Below, one piece after another: positions 10,021 to 22,364 of a DNA stretch of 64,000 bases. The notes below the pieces were generated by a model that was not told the origin of the DNA, made no database searches, and saw only the letters and a program-made list of their open reading frames with translations. The position numbers were made by a program, and so were the translations under genes. Numbering within the stretch: the stretch's first letter is position 1; each line of letters begins with the position of its first letter. Origin of the DNA: Sarcomyxa edulis (Eukaryota; Basidiomycota; Agaricomycetes; Agaricales; Mycenaceae); assembly GCA_009761415.1 (NCBI GenBank), contig QUOL01000007.1, positions 62,001 through 126,000 of the forward strand, in the 5' to 3' direction.

Positions 10021-10990
10021 ATAAATTGAGAAATATTTTCTTAATCCTGGAGATATCTTGCTGAATCTTCTGTCTGAAATCTGAACTGCAAAAAAGTCAG
10101 ATATTTTATGAGATATCTGGACAGATTTCTAGCACAATATTTGGACCACGAGAAAGTCAGATATCTTTCAAGAAATCTGAGAAAAATCATGAAAAGTTCT
10201 TTGCTCAATATCTCACCCATCAAAAAATCTGAAAAACCTGTGAAAAATCATGAAATCTATATGATCCTGGGAATTTGAGGTTATGTCTGGAATATCCTGA
10301 TCCAGGTTTTCCCTGATGTTGACCATCTATGAGCCTGAGATTATGTGGTAGATGGCTGTTGGTGGATGATATTCCAACCTGGACTCCTCCAACCTTTGTA
10401 AGGCGAGAATGAAAATCATTGCTCAAGGGCATGTACTCACCAACAATCCAATAAGTCCTGCTGTCATCCATCATGTTATCTGAAACCTGACCTTGACTGT
10501 GGAGGTCTTGCAGTGCCTCCTGAGTACGGTTGGCCTAGTGGTCTAGAGCTGACAATAGGTATCTCTACTTTGAACAGGTTCTTGACAGAATTTACTTACA
10601 TCAAGCCTCGATTGCATTTCATTATTCATAAGAGCTTCATAAGCTTTGTGGAGAAGAGATGAACTCTGACAGAGTTGTAGCTGTGGGTTGAGATGATACA
10701 TGATGATGGTGGTAAGAGCAAGAGATTGGAATCAGATTGAACTCACACAGCTATGTTCTCGGCATGCACGATACAGTCATTTTTCTGTTTCTTCAAGAGG
10801 GGCTGCTGGAAACTACTAGCATTTCACCTCTATGAGTACATAACTACATATTGTACATACATCTCCAGACACCAAATTCATAAATGCACTCAAAGGACAA
10901 AGAAGTACCCGAGCGGCGAGGTATAAACACAAAGGATATGAATAGAGACCATAGGGTGAGCAGAAGAACTGAGAGTGAAGTAGCAGAGCC
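10021..10990. other. Transposon 3' flank, no gene seen
   Basis: 10040-10220 is dense in AGATAT/ATATCT and CAGATTT words on both strands, possibly subterminal sequence of the element. An A-box-like TGGCCTAGTGG occurs at about 10530 without a convincing B box. The rest shows no coding or repeat signal. Confidence 0.4.
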
Positions 10991-10991
10991 T

Positions 10992-13911
10992 TTAGTGCGT
11001 GCGGTTTGTTAGATAAGACAGCTGGGAAGCATTAGAGTTAGCCCGAGAGCGTGAGTGCGAATGAGTCGGTCCAGCATTTGCATAAGTATTAGCACGATTT
11101 TCAGGAGTAGTCAAGTAAGCCGGGTCAAGATATGTGTTGGGATCGAATGATGCGTAAGAGCCCCCAGAAGCTATAGAGGCATTAGAAGGGACCCGTCGAA
11201 TGGACTGTGCCTCGTCTCCTGGCAGACCAATATTGGCGCTTGCTGGCGTGTTGAGGCTTTTGTGACGAGACGCAATAGATCGAACACTCGCAGGTCTCGA
11301 AGGAGCGTAGTTTTGAGGAGGAGGTACAGACACTGGATGTCCCATGCTAGATGATGGACGGGAGTGAGGCCTGGATGCAGGCCGCTCCTGCTGATAAGGG
11401 GTGGACTGCGTTGCTGAGAAACGGTATGTTGAGTCGGGAACAAAATTCGGAGGCAGTTGGCCATCTTGCGGCCATTGAAGAGGAGCCGACGGCATAGTAG
11501 GCGTGTTGGGTACTGTAGGAACGAGAGGCGTGCCGTGTCGAGACGTAGCAGGTGATGCCCTCGGACTAAGCATCTGATTTTGGTTTTCTGCGAAAGAGTT
11601 GTGTCCAAGAGTGTCGGTGGGAGTCTGAGACTGATGAGATTGGCCTTAGTAGACTGAAATGAGAGTGTAAAGATAGCAGGCGTACATACTGGAGGTTCAA
11701 CACGGATATTGATATCGTCTTGACTGTTCCTAAGCTGGGACAATCGCGGTGAAGATTGATAATTCGCAGACATGGTACTGCTGCGCTGGTGTGCTACAGA
11801 ATTTCGCGGGGTAGACGATGCAAGGGGTGCCGGCGTCGTCAGATGTGCGGGACGTATACGGGGGGGACGGGCCTGGAATCGATGTCAGAGTCGACGATTA
11901 TTGAACGAATGGATATCTCGCACCTCTGGAGTCTGATTCCGGGTCCAATCTTCAGCTGCTCTATCATACGGGTCAGCAGCCCTCTGCATCGCCTCCCGAT
12001 TCCTCTGACTGTCCCATCGAAGTTGATGTTCACGCGTCGTGATATTGCTCCCTCCACCGACGCTCAAAGCATCATCATACGCCGCGCCTCCATCTTTCGA
12101 TGGAACCGGAGGAGGTCGTTCATCCATCGATGACACAGGTCGACTCCCCGCCCGCGATCGTCTACTGACCACCGGACTCGTCTGTCTACTATTCAGATCC
12201 TCCGGGATCATACTCAACTCCGCCCTCCTAGACCCTCCGTCTCGTGGTCGAGTAGCTGGAGCGTTCGAGCTGGGTGCGCTTACGATGGCGAGGGAGGATA
12301 GACGGGTAGATGCCGAGCCTGAATCAATGGATCGACGACGTGGATGGTCGCGAGGGCGGGACGGCCCAGCAGCGTCGGGACCGCGAGAGCGCGCCTCAGA
12401 GCGATAGTCGTCGTCTTCGAGGGGAGGCGGAGGTTGCGACATCTGATGTGGAGGAGGGATGGGTATGTTGCCTTCAAACGATGAAGGGATATAGTTATCT
12501 GGTGGTACATCTCGAGATCTCGAGCGAGATCTTGCCTGTGTCTGGCGTGAAGGTGCACGAGGTTGGCGGGTATCTTGCTGTTGTGCGTTCCTACGAGTAG
12601 AGGGTCTGATACCGAGACTGCTAAGGTTGTCTGCGGAGGGAATGTCGAGTTGGAAGACTTCCACCGCAGGCGTTTTGACACTCGGCGGTCGATTGACGCG
12701 TGGTGGAGCGGCCGACGGTGCTGGTGCTGGCACTGGAGCTGCGATAGGAAGTGTGATAGGTTCTGGCATGTAAATCGGGTCGCCATTCTGTATATCGCTT
12801 GGCAAACGGACATCGTCTGGTAAACGGATCTCGTCTGGTAAACGGATGACATTCGGGGAATGTCGAGGTGGTGAATAGGTGTGAATAGAGCTAGGATCGT
12901 CAGAATTGTCGTCCTGTGGCTGATCGTCTCCACGGCGCGTAAGATATCGATCTTCAGGAACATAGTCGATTCCCATGAGATCGAGGTCAGCTTGATACCT
13001 CCTGCGAGCATCTGGATCTCGATTCCTCAATCCCTCCTGTGCACGCCTGAACCCAGCCTCAAAACCCAACCGTCTACCCTCCTCCCTCGCATTAGCGATC
13101 AAACGTTCTTCGTGCATCCTTCGAGCCGTCGTTCGAGCCTTTGCTGCAGCAATCTCCGCTGCATCCCTCTGCTCCTCCAACATCTTGACCACATCCTGAG
13201 CTCGCAATATCTCCCTCTGGGCATTGTCGAGCTGGAACTTGTACAACCTCAAGTCCTCCTTCGCCCTCGATGCCTCTTGATGTGCGATGATTTTCGCTTC
13301 GTTGATGGTCCGGATATGCTGCGTGGCATCGTTAAAGGCACGTACAGCTTCATCAGCACGACTAGCCTCCGCCTGAATACGCTCGAACGATTGGCGCAAT
13401 GCTCTACTGAACTGTCTCGAGTGATATTCCTGATTGATGAGACGGCCGAGAAGTTCTTTAGCGGGGACGTTCCTGAGAGCTAGCTCGCGAGTACGACGAT
13501 ATCGGGAGCTGGCTTGACGAGGAAGGCGTATCTCAACAGCGCCTGCACGGTTGGACGCGGGGGAAAGAAGTTCTGACCGAGGGGAGGGAGTTCGTCTAGC
13601 ATCATCGCCGATGTTTCCGTTCACAAAGTCACGGAGAATAGGCCTGCCAAAAGCAATTCAGAGAAGATTACAAGCGTGAGAGACGACAAGTCTAACCCTT
13701 CGGTATCATCAGATCCATGCGCTGATCCAGGCATGATCCCACAAGAGATTCCAGGGAAGTTTCGACGTCAATTGCGTTGGAAGCGACGATGCGCAATGAT
13801 ATGGGTATCGAAATGCGCAGAATTGACGGGAGATACGACCAGACTGACCGACGAGACCGACGAGAGCCCAGAGAAGAACAAAGAACGCAATAAACGCCCG
13901 ACTCACAGCAT
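10992..13911 (-). CDS. Coiled-coil, low-complexity protein of unknown function (paralog A)
   Basis: Model on the minus strand: 13911-13907, 13643-11924, 11872-11690, 11573-10992, giving 829 aa with all junctions in phase. The 5-nt first exon (ATGCT) is the weakest point, but it yields MLPIL, which aligns with NLPPL in the neighbouring paralog, and the main exon lacks any early ATG. Residues about 60-205 are charged and heptad-like, containing LYKFQLDNAQREILRAQDVV. A motif VPPDNYIPS follows, then Ser/Pro/Arg-rich sequence with an SRSRSR tract. The C-terminus has DGQLPPNFVPDS and ends in Ser-rich sequence. No catalytic motif, signal peptide or membrane segment is visible. The gene at 17955-20447 has the same order of motifs and intron phases. 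I do not recognise the family. Confidence 0.75.
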
Positions 13912-14777
13912 TTTGACGAGAAGAAGAAACTGTGCAGGCCCGGCCCGAACTGCCCGAGCTACTCTTGCTTTTTTGAGCGCCGACCAACTTCGAACGTGCT
14001 CTCAGCTGCAGTTCATCGTGACATCCCCCGCTATGTCTTTCTCTGTCGTATCCTCTGCTCTAAGTAATCCGGAGATCCACGGCATGTTGTCCAGTTCACA
14101 TTTTGTAGCCACCGAATCGACTTTCCACAGGACCGGTAACATTCGTCTTGACCATGTCTTGACAGGTCCTATTTCTTGGAGACCGAGGACTTGGATATCT
14201 TCTGTCCGACGCGTTCATTTGCTGGCCCAATACTAGCCAACGATTCGACCAGTCGCCATTATGCCTGCTTGTGCACACCGAAACTCTAGGACAATCTCTT
14301 CGTCAGCCAAGCCACAAACCTCCGTTCTGTGAATTTTGAACACACTAGGTCGTCATGCTACGTTGACTATGTGCGGCGCTACTTCAAACTACCGTCACCT
14401 TCCAACTGACCGCCAATCATCGAAGCTTCATCTGTTCTATCTTTTTGTGATCTCAGTGCCGCTCTCAGTGGCTCTCTTGTATTGGCCTCCACTGAAAATT
14501 AAATCCCTGTTCTTGACCGCAAGAGAGTCAACGCGACATCGATATCTCTACCGCCCTGTCTCGCTCAAGTGTCTAACTAGAAGTAGTTCTCGTTATGCCG
14601 ACAATTCTCAGCTGGTGCGAGCATAGGTACTAGTCGTTCATAATAATGACGCAGAGTGTCTCCGAGCATATTCCGGGCGCTTCGTCCAGTTAAACGCTCA
14701 AGCCGCGATGTTTTCACCTCCTTCTAACTAACATTAACCACATCCCACTACCGTTCTTCCGTCCTTCTTCGTCTGGA
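13912..14777. other. Intergenic region between paralog A and the SDR gene
   Basis: Divergent promoters are expected here. The minus-strand frame at 13907-13990 is open, encodes Ser-rich sequence and may be 5' leader of paralog A. Pyrimidine-rich tracts lie near 14720-14770, just before the SDR start codon. Confidence 0.4.
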
Positions 14778-15756
14778 ATGGCTAAAGCAGATAAATATGT
14801 AGCCCTGGACGGCTTGCATGCCGTCGTCACTGGTAAGCAGAACCTTTCGCGTCGCACGGAAGACATTCTGTGTTCATCGTTATCTCGACAGGCGGCAATA
14901 CAGGTATTGGCCTCATCATCACCTCAATGCTACTCGAATCAGGCGCGAGAGTCAGCATCCTGAACACAAACCCCGCCAACGCCGCGTCAGCAGTCAAAGC
15001 ACTCAAAGCCACAAACCCCTCATACGAAATCAACACAGTCCAATGCGACGTCTCCAACTACGCCTCCGTACTCTCAGCCTTTCACTCCTGCTTCTCCAAA
15101 TTCGGCACCATCGACGTCGTCATCGCAAACGCAGGTATCAACGAAGAGTCCGATCCCTCCCTGAACTTCCTCACCCCACAAACCTCCTTATCCCCAGACT
15201 CCCCACCCCCCCTTCGCGCTCTTGACGTCAATCTCGTCGGGTGCCTTCACACCGTGTACGCTGCGTTATTCTACATCAGAAAAAATACCGGTGGAAGAGG
15301 CGGGAGCATCCTCTGCACTTCGAGTAACGCAGGAATCTATCCGTTCCCCTTCGCTCCCGTGTACGCAGCATCGAAGCACGCGATAGTGGGTTTCGTGAGG
15401 AGCGTAGCTCCGTCATTAGAGCCAGAGAATATTACCATCAATTCCATCACGCCGTCTCTCGTCCGTAAGCATGCCTTTCTTCCTCAAAGTCGTCTCCTCA
15501 TTAACCGTTCTCCGCAGGAACGACCATAGTAGACCCAAAACTCTTCAAAAACATGATCGACATACCTCCGTCTCTCGTCGCATCAGCCGTCAAAGAACTC
15601 GTCACCAATCGTTCATTGACGGGCAGGATTACCGAGATAGCGTCCGAGGGGGAACATGGATGTCTATTCGTGGATCCTCCTGGGTTCCCGAACGATATGA
15701 CGAGACATAATATGGAGGAGTTCTTGAAACTGGCAGGTGTAGGTGTGGAAAATTGA
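14778..15756 (+). CDS. Short-chain dehydrogenase/reductase (SDR)
   Basis: Exons 14778-14832, 14892-15464, 15518-15756; 288 aa. The NAD(P)-binding glycine motif TGGNTGIG is at residues 18-25, split by intron 1. The family motif NAG occurs in VVIANAG. The catalytic triad region is present: Ser in LCTSSNAG, then Tyr and Lys in YAASK (about residue 180). Length is typical of classical SDRs of 250-290 aa. It has no signal peptide, so it is probably a cytosolic NAD(P)-dependent oxidoreductase; the substrate cannot be inferred. Start chosen at the first ATG of the open frame, GGAATGGCTAAAG, which gives a normal-length N-terminus ahead of the Rossmann fold. Confidence 0.9.
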
Positions 15757-17954
15757 GCAGAATGTACAACGACAGGAAATTATCAACGACGAGCTACATA
15801 TTTTGACGGAGCAACGCAAATGCACTGCGACTCAGTACCGCTACCTGTTTTTCGTACACTCCAAACGCGCCTTTTGGAATGTTGTGCTAGCGTAGAATGC
15901 ACGGGGTCAAGGCAAGTTGTCCGACAATGCCGTATCTGAGGTTATGGGGGAGTCTCTCCAATTCAGATTATGCGGTCCGAATCAAACCATGGTAGGTATA
16001 CCATGAAGTTGCCGTCTCATCATTGACATTCCGTAAGCGGTGGAGTCTGGACGGTGGCGCGCAAGGCAGGGCTGTAATACGAAGGTCCCACGTTAGGCGC
16101 AATGCCACATCCTATTTGAAAGAATGCACGAAATCATCAGTCAATGACCGAGACGGACAGGTACCTCGGATAGCGGGAAGATAACCAGTTGGACGGACAA
16201 ACTGTATCGGCGCCGAGTCTGTCTATCAGCGGTTCATTGCGCTCGCAGAAGGTTAGATAGTGCCTTCGAGGACTAGAACGAATCAGTAGCCATTACTCAG
16301 AAGTCATACCGAATCAACATTTGTATCTTTGAATGTCCTAGCATCTGTCTGGGAATTTTTGCGAGAACAGTGGCTGGAAGTACTCAATAGGGCTCTGTTC
16401 CGGCCTGGCAGTTGGTCCGCTGAGTGCTGAGAGTACTTGGCTAGTTTGAGAGCCGAGGTTGGAGGGCACCGGTGATAAGATGGAGCAATGTAGACTTTCC
16501 GGTACCGTTGGCGTCGAGGATATCTACTCGAAAGTCCATGCTGTACACTTTCCAGTTCTCGAAAATCGGCGCTTGGGGATATCTAGTTGTGGTAGGGTGA
16601 CGCAGATCGAGGAAGTCCGTCCTTCATACCTTGTCCCTCGATGAATGATGTGCAGCTGCAACGGACTCGACTCTCAAGTCTGGAGTAGAAATATGAAAAT
16701 TGAATACGCACCTCTTGGTGTATCGAGGACATCCCTCTTGAGATGGCTTGAAGGCGAGTGCGACGTACCGTTATATAAACTCTCGTTACTTTCCACAACA
16801 CTTGGTTGAGGCAAATTCGATCGCGAAGAATCGCGTTCCGAGGATCTGTGATGAGGTAGGCGCGGAATCTTCTGTGCTTATGCGTTGAAATGGGAACGAG
16901 ACGTGTACGCACCTCTGAATTACCCCATAGCCTCTTTTTCGATGGCTCAGGTCTCGATTTTGGGGCTGTAGAGTCTTTGAGAGTCGGATTGATGAGGAGG
17001 CGCGATGTTTCTGAGAGAGAATGGAGACAGACCACATGCGCACTTTTGTGTCGCTTTAGATACGTGTCTTTCGATCGCGAGCCTCTGATTTCGAGTATGT
17101 GAGGCCAATGTCACTCGGAATGTTAGTTGTGGTCGAATATGGGGGCGGTGTGCCGTTGACAGCGTTAAGATGAACCCTCGTTGGTTTCTACGGCACTTGC
17201 TCGAGGCAAGTTCAGTCGCGAGTTTCAAAAATCTCTGATGAGCTAGGCGCGAAATCTTCTGTATCCAAGGATTAGAAAAGAGACGAAACATGCACGTACC
17301 TTTGGATTACCCAATTTTTCGATAATCCAAGTCTCGATATCAAGCATATCAAGTCTTTGGGAGTTGGACTGGTGAGGAAGGCGCGATGTTTCTCGATCTT
17401 CAGAGAGAGCAGATGGAGACAGACTGCAAAAGTCGTATTCTTCCTGGCCAATGTATCCACTTGAGAGAAGAGATGCTTTATTTTGTTTGCGGATACTACG
17501 TGAATCACGCCACGATGCGCGCTGTCATGTAATACCTACACATTCCCAACCGTAACAGATCTGTAAATATGAGTGATTGATCAAAACATCAATGCGAAAA
17601 ATTGAAAAACCGCACACTCAGAACCAAAATGTAGGAGCATACTCGAGAATTGACTGCATTAAGTCGGCTGAGGAGGACAACAAGAGTAGGTATCAGCGTC
17701 GAGAGATGAAATTTAGTTGCGATAGCAGGCATGAGAGAATTGTGAGGAAGCGTACTGATCAATCTGTCGATGCGAGCGACAGATCGAGGGTGAACGAGAA
17801 ACGGTAGATGAGATCCTGGATACATCTCTGGCTCAGGGTCTCAATGTAAGGCTGCAGATTTGACAAACGAGTATTTCATAGACACTGTACAACATGGGGT
17901 TAACGAGCAAGACTAAAAGTTCCATAGATATGAAAAATGAGAAGATCCAACGAA
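15757..17954 (-). other. Unresolved locus with duplicated exon-like cassette
   Basis: No complete gene model could be built. On the minus strand, two diverged copies of the same cassette (about 17435-17200 and 17040-16790) carry exon-like stretches with splice-like borders. One reads SQRLDMLDIETWIIEKL up to a GTACGTG donor. The other reads DSQRLYSPKIET and then a stop. Each is followed by an acceptor and a frame starting KISRLAHQR or KIPRLPHHR. Further donor-like GTGCGTA sites lie at about 16713 and 16765. It could be a rapidly evolving gene or a decayed one. It lies downstream of paralog B on the same strand. Confidence 0.3.
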
Positions 17955-20447
17955 TCAATCATCGTCCGAAAAGATAGACATAGCGTCAAGATAGACCGGA
18001 GCTCCGTTGTCATCGAAGCTTAGAATTTTTTTGCGGGGTTTGGAAGGAGCGCTAGGCTTGAGAGCAGGTGTAGGTGAACGAGATGGAGGATCCGGGTATA
18101 TCACTCCAGGAGGTATGGGCGCTACGGGATAAGACTCCGGTTTCGGGGTAGTGGCAGAGGTCGGAACAAATCCAAAAGGTAGTTGATTATCCTGTAAAAC
18201 GATGCTAGACTGTGCTTCTGGTTGTGCATGGACTGGTGTGGTGTCATTGTTAAGGAATGTGTTGGCGTGTTCCGGTGTTAAGAAGATGGGATCGACGTCG
18301 ACATGCGACGTATCCGATGCATCTGAAGGTGACTGTGACTGCTCAACAACTCATGAGCAGGAGGATTGAATCGAGAAACATAATACACGTACGGGTGGTT
18401 CGATCGCGATATTAGGCACACTTGACGCGGAGTACGAACGATTAAACTGTTTCTTTATCCAATCAATGGGAGATTTTGCACTCGTTCGTTCGGAGGGAGG
18501 AACGAAGCTCGTCGTAGGGTCCGGCCCTGCATCCCTACTTCTCTCTCTTACATCTCGAGACGATCCCTATTACAGATTGTTGAATAACGAACGCATTCTA
18601 GTGAACAACATTCAACCCACAAAAAGAGAAATCAGCGCACATATTGTTGAGTATCATTGTTAGCATTTCGTCTCCAATCCATGGCAGTGGGTTGCTGTCG
18701 TTGACCCCTCTGCATCCCTACACTAGAATCAGGCGTCCCAGTCGCCACACGTGTATACTTCCTACGCCTCTCCATCTCGTCCTCATACCCCTGCTCCTGC
18801 TCCTCATAATTATCATACGCTCTACCCTTCCCGTTCCTAGGTGGACCTACAAGATCGAATTCTGAAATTCTCGTAGACGCAACAGACGGCGTTCCCGTAC
18901 GCGAGTAATAACCCGGCGATGACGTCGCAACCGGCTGAGGTGGAGGTGCATCGCGAGCACGCGATCCTGCGGGATACGCATAATCTCTCGACCGCAACTC
19001 TGGACCATTGGGTCGAGTGGGTAACGCTTGAGTACTCACACTCGTAGGTGAGGAAGGATCGGGCTGTATGGGATTCGAGAGTTCGTGGGGTGGAGGGAGA
19101 GTTATGAGGTTGGAGTCTCGGTCTAGGGTTGGAATATAGTTGTCTGGGGGTACGATGATAGATCGATGAGAAGGTGTAGGGGAAGGAGGGATGTTTTGCA
19201 TTCTGATGGGATGGATCAACTCGGGGCTACTAGCTGGTATACGGGCAGACGATTGAGATTGAGAGCGTCGACGAGACCGTGGTTGTGTTGACGGCGCACG
19301 TACTGGAAGAGGGGCCGTCACGGACGGTACATGCAGGGGTGCGCCATCAGGTAGACTTCGACGGGATCTATATACGATATCAGTCAGGGTGTAATGAGGA
19401 AACAATCAATAAATACCTGGATTGCTCACGATCGCGGGTGCGTGGCGGAATGGGTCGAGGAGGAGTGGATTGTTGCTTGATATCGGAACGAGATTGAGTG
19501 GGACTGGGGCTCGACAACGATGACAATGTGGTCTGCGAAGAGCGATCGTCGTACTCGTCGTAATCGTCGTATTCAGGCTCGTGGACCATAGCTTTTCCTC
19601 TTCCTCTCCTCTCCACGGCCAGCAACGCCAACTTTCTCCCTTTCTCCAAGCCCTCGCGATATCCAATCAACTTGCCTTCCTGCTTTGCATTCCATATAGC
19701 CTTTTCCTCCTTCAATTTCCTAGCTATACTCTCAGCCTTCATCGCATTCTCTTCCGCCTCGACCCTCTTCTTATCAACTTGATTCAATATATCCTGAGCT
19801 CTGAAGATCTCCTTCTGCGCCAGGTCAAGCTGCACCTTGTACAACCCCAAGTCACCTCTCACACGCGCTGCATCTTGTTGCGCTCGATCACGTTCCAGCG
19901 TGAGGTTGCGGATAAGAGCGAGACATTCCTTCAGCTGACTCTCTGCAGTATCTGCACGGAGTCTCTCGCTCGCAAGACGGTTGTTAGTTGCAACGAGGAG
20001 GTCAGTGATGCGTTGAGTGGAGCGCGAATGGGATCTGTGTTCTCTGATGGGTGGTGTGGGGCGATCACGACCGAGGAGATTGGCAAAAGTGCGAGCAGTG
20101 TCTGTTCCAGCAGAATCCGGACGTTGCGGGAGTGGTTGATGTAGTTGGACGAGCGTTTCTCTGGGACGAGATTTCGCACGTACTTTCTTTGGTGGAGGGG
20201 CCGGTGGGGGTGGGGTGACGATTTGTGGGAATGGGAATTGATTAGTATGTTGTTCGTGGATCTCGGGAGGGTTTACAAAGAATGGGTCCGACGATGTCGA
20301 AGACGACGGATCGGTTGGCGATGAGAAAGATCCAGAGTCGTCATGAACAAGAGGGGGTAAGCTGTATTTTGTGGCGCAATTTCAGTAAGCCGATGATGAT
20401 GAGATGATAGAAGAAACGTACTTTTCCTGCGCATTCCCAATGGACAT
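17955..20447 (-). CDS. Coiled-coil, low-complexity protein of unknown function (paralog B)
   Basis: Model on the minus strand: 20447-20422, 20361-19417, 19367-18641, 18566-18393, 18338-17955; 751 aa, every junction in phase with consensus GT..AG. The N-terminus (MSIGNAQENLPPLVHDD) is followed by a Pro-rich stretch with PPPPAPPPKK, a charged coiled coil (about residues 100-210) containing LYKVQLDLAQKEIFRAQDIL, then an acidic DEYDDYDEYDD-like segment. Next come VPPDNYIPT, a Pro/Ser-rich region, a short exon ending IAIEPP, and a last exon with DNQLPFGFVP that ends in an acidic tail (FSDDD). Motif order and intron positions match paralog A at 10992-13911, so the two arose by gene duplication. Function unknown; a scaffold or regulatory role is only a guess. 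Confidence 0.8.
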
Positions 20448-21445
20448 TGTAGTCGAAAACAAAGACTCTTTGGTGGGATGTTACAGACGCATAGGCAGCA
20501 CGCGGGAAGACGTGAGTGAGATGGATAGGCCGGGACAGTGGTGTCGAAGTTCTGTTTATAAGTACACGTGTGATCTGCATGTTAACGTCCTAGTTCCGGG
20601 ACGACCATACCGAAGTCGTTCACATGACGGCCCATATACGTCCATAGACGCAGGTGCTAGTCGTAAGATTAGGGCAGTCAACCCCAGGTCCGACATGGAT
20701 CGGACGATGGTAGTTCGCCGACTGTACACGAAGACTCTGAACGTCGGAGAGTATGGCCAGTCGGGGCAAAGATGGGTCAAAAACAAGAAAATCACTGATT
20801 ACACACCGATCCAGGACGTATTGGGTCCGGGACCTGTGCACTTCTCGATGCGGTTGTGAATCTTCTGTGCTCCAGGCCTCGTGTAAGAACGACGAGTTAG
20901 ATGAGAGAACAGGCGACTGAGAAACTGAGATAAATTCGAAGCAATAGGATAGTAGGTAGTAAACTCACCAGACCCGACGTTAATTCTGATCCTTTCTCGT
21001 CCAACATTCCAACGCTCGTACAAAAAATGCGATTATCTAGCCGAACGACAACCAAGACCTGCGAGATACGCCGCTATTTGACCATCACCTCCAATGAGAG
21101 AGAATTATTCCAAACGCCAGCGTTGACGAGGACGACTGCTTAGATGATAGGATGCGAGTAAGTAGGAGAGGTGTGGCCATGACAGCAGGCTTAGCGGTCC
21201 AGTGGTCCACCGTCTTGTCCGAGGACCGCGGAGTGGTTGTAGCCGTAAGTTTGTCTACAGCTTTGAATGTTTCCGATCATTCTCATCCGAGTCGATCCAC
21301 CATCCACTGCATCTCTTCAAACTATAGTCGCTCGCTGTCGTTCGCCAACATATCGCATGGTACAACAAGGACGGACCGTCATATTGGGTTTATTTAACTC
21401 AAGGTCGAGCGCATGATATCGATATTCATGAAAATCTGATCCTAG
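20448..21445. other. Intergenic, no gene seen
   Basis: Short frames on both strands lack splice-compatible neighbours or family features. No repeats of note. Confidence 0.4.
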
Positions 21446-22277
21446 ATGGCTTTCGAACTTAAGAGGACTAGATCATTGTCCTTCACGCCATTCGACCATA
21501 AAATCGCAATAATGTACAGGGGGTGGGACGTCCGAGACAAAATTCAGGTTTACATGATGGTAATGAAACACTATAACATGAACAACATTTGCGACTTGGA
21601 AGAATTCACGTAAGTACCCTTCGCATCTAACATTGGGGCACAGCCGTACATCCTATTTTCAACCCATGGTATGCTCAGAGTCTACGATCATTCGTCAGAG
21701 CGACTCAACTCTTGATTAATACAGATGTACGCGCTATACGACGTGCATGTAACTGTTGATGATCATGTTCTGTGGCTCAATCTGCTCACTCGGCTCACCT
21801 CGTCCCACCCTCTGGAGTTCTATCTGCAATCTCGACCCATTCTGCCATTCTCTGGTCATCAGTACGTGCAGGTAATGACTGTTAGTCCGATCGCATCAGC
21901 GGCATTTTCTCATCGAAATCGATCTTTGTCGGACATCCTCCATCAGTTGGACATGGACCTACGAACGGGCTGTGGGCTGGTAAGGTTCACTCTCGGTACT
22001 GCTTACGCAGTGCTTCGCCTTCCTCTGTGATATCTTGAAGCGCCATTGATCGTATAGAAAGGTGTACTACTTTCAGCGTACTCAGATATTTGACGAAGAT
22101 TCGTTGCATCCTGGAATTTCGATGTTGGAAATACTAAATCCATACACCGTACTCAATGAACGTACCTGCGTTCCTCTGGTCACAGTGAGGCTATCATATT
22201 GCGTCGAAGATCATCTCGTTGTGCATAACCAAAGTAATACACAGATACCTTCTTCGGCTCAAAACAGCTGCACTTGA
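21446..22277 (+). CDS. Unrecognised small protein (four-exon model)
   Basis: Exons 21446-21609, 21644-21668, 21725-21979, 22062-22277 join in phase into a complete 219-aa frame from ATG to TGA. It starts MAFELKRTRSLSFTPFD and continues with KIAIMYRGWDVRDKIQVY. Donors are GTAAGT, GTATGC and GTAAGG, and introns are 34, 56 and 82 nt; the 34-nt intron is unusually short. No signal peptide, transmembrane segment or known motif is visible. It is aromatic- and Leu-rich, like a folded globular domain. The 3' end nearly meets the 3' end of the next gene on the opposite strand. The last exon could instead splice at about 22233. Family unknown. Confidence 0.45.
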
Positions 22278-22364
22278 CTGTAGATATACGGCTTCACCTT
22301 GTTCTATCGACAGCCTCTTCGCTCTCGTAACATCGAACCGTAAGAACCCTGATTCCAGGTCGCA

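Noticed and set aside
10505..10590. Possible tRNA or tRNA-derived SINE (A-box-like TGGCCTAGTGG)
   Set aside because: The B-box candidate (GGTTCTTGAC) does not fit the consensus and no cloverleaf stems can be drawn.
11885..12407. Plus-strand frames opposite paralog A (for example 12039-12407)
   Set aside because: They mirror the minus-strand exons, whose motifs and splice phases are coherent.
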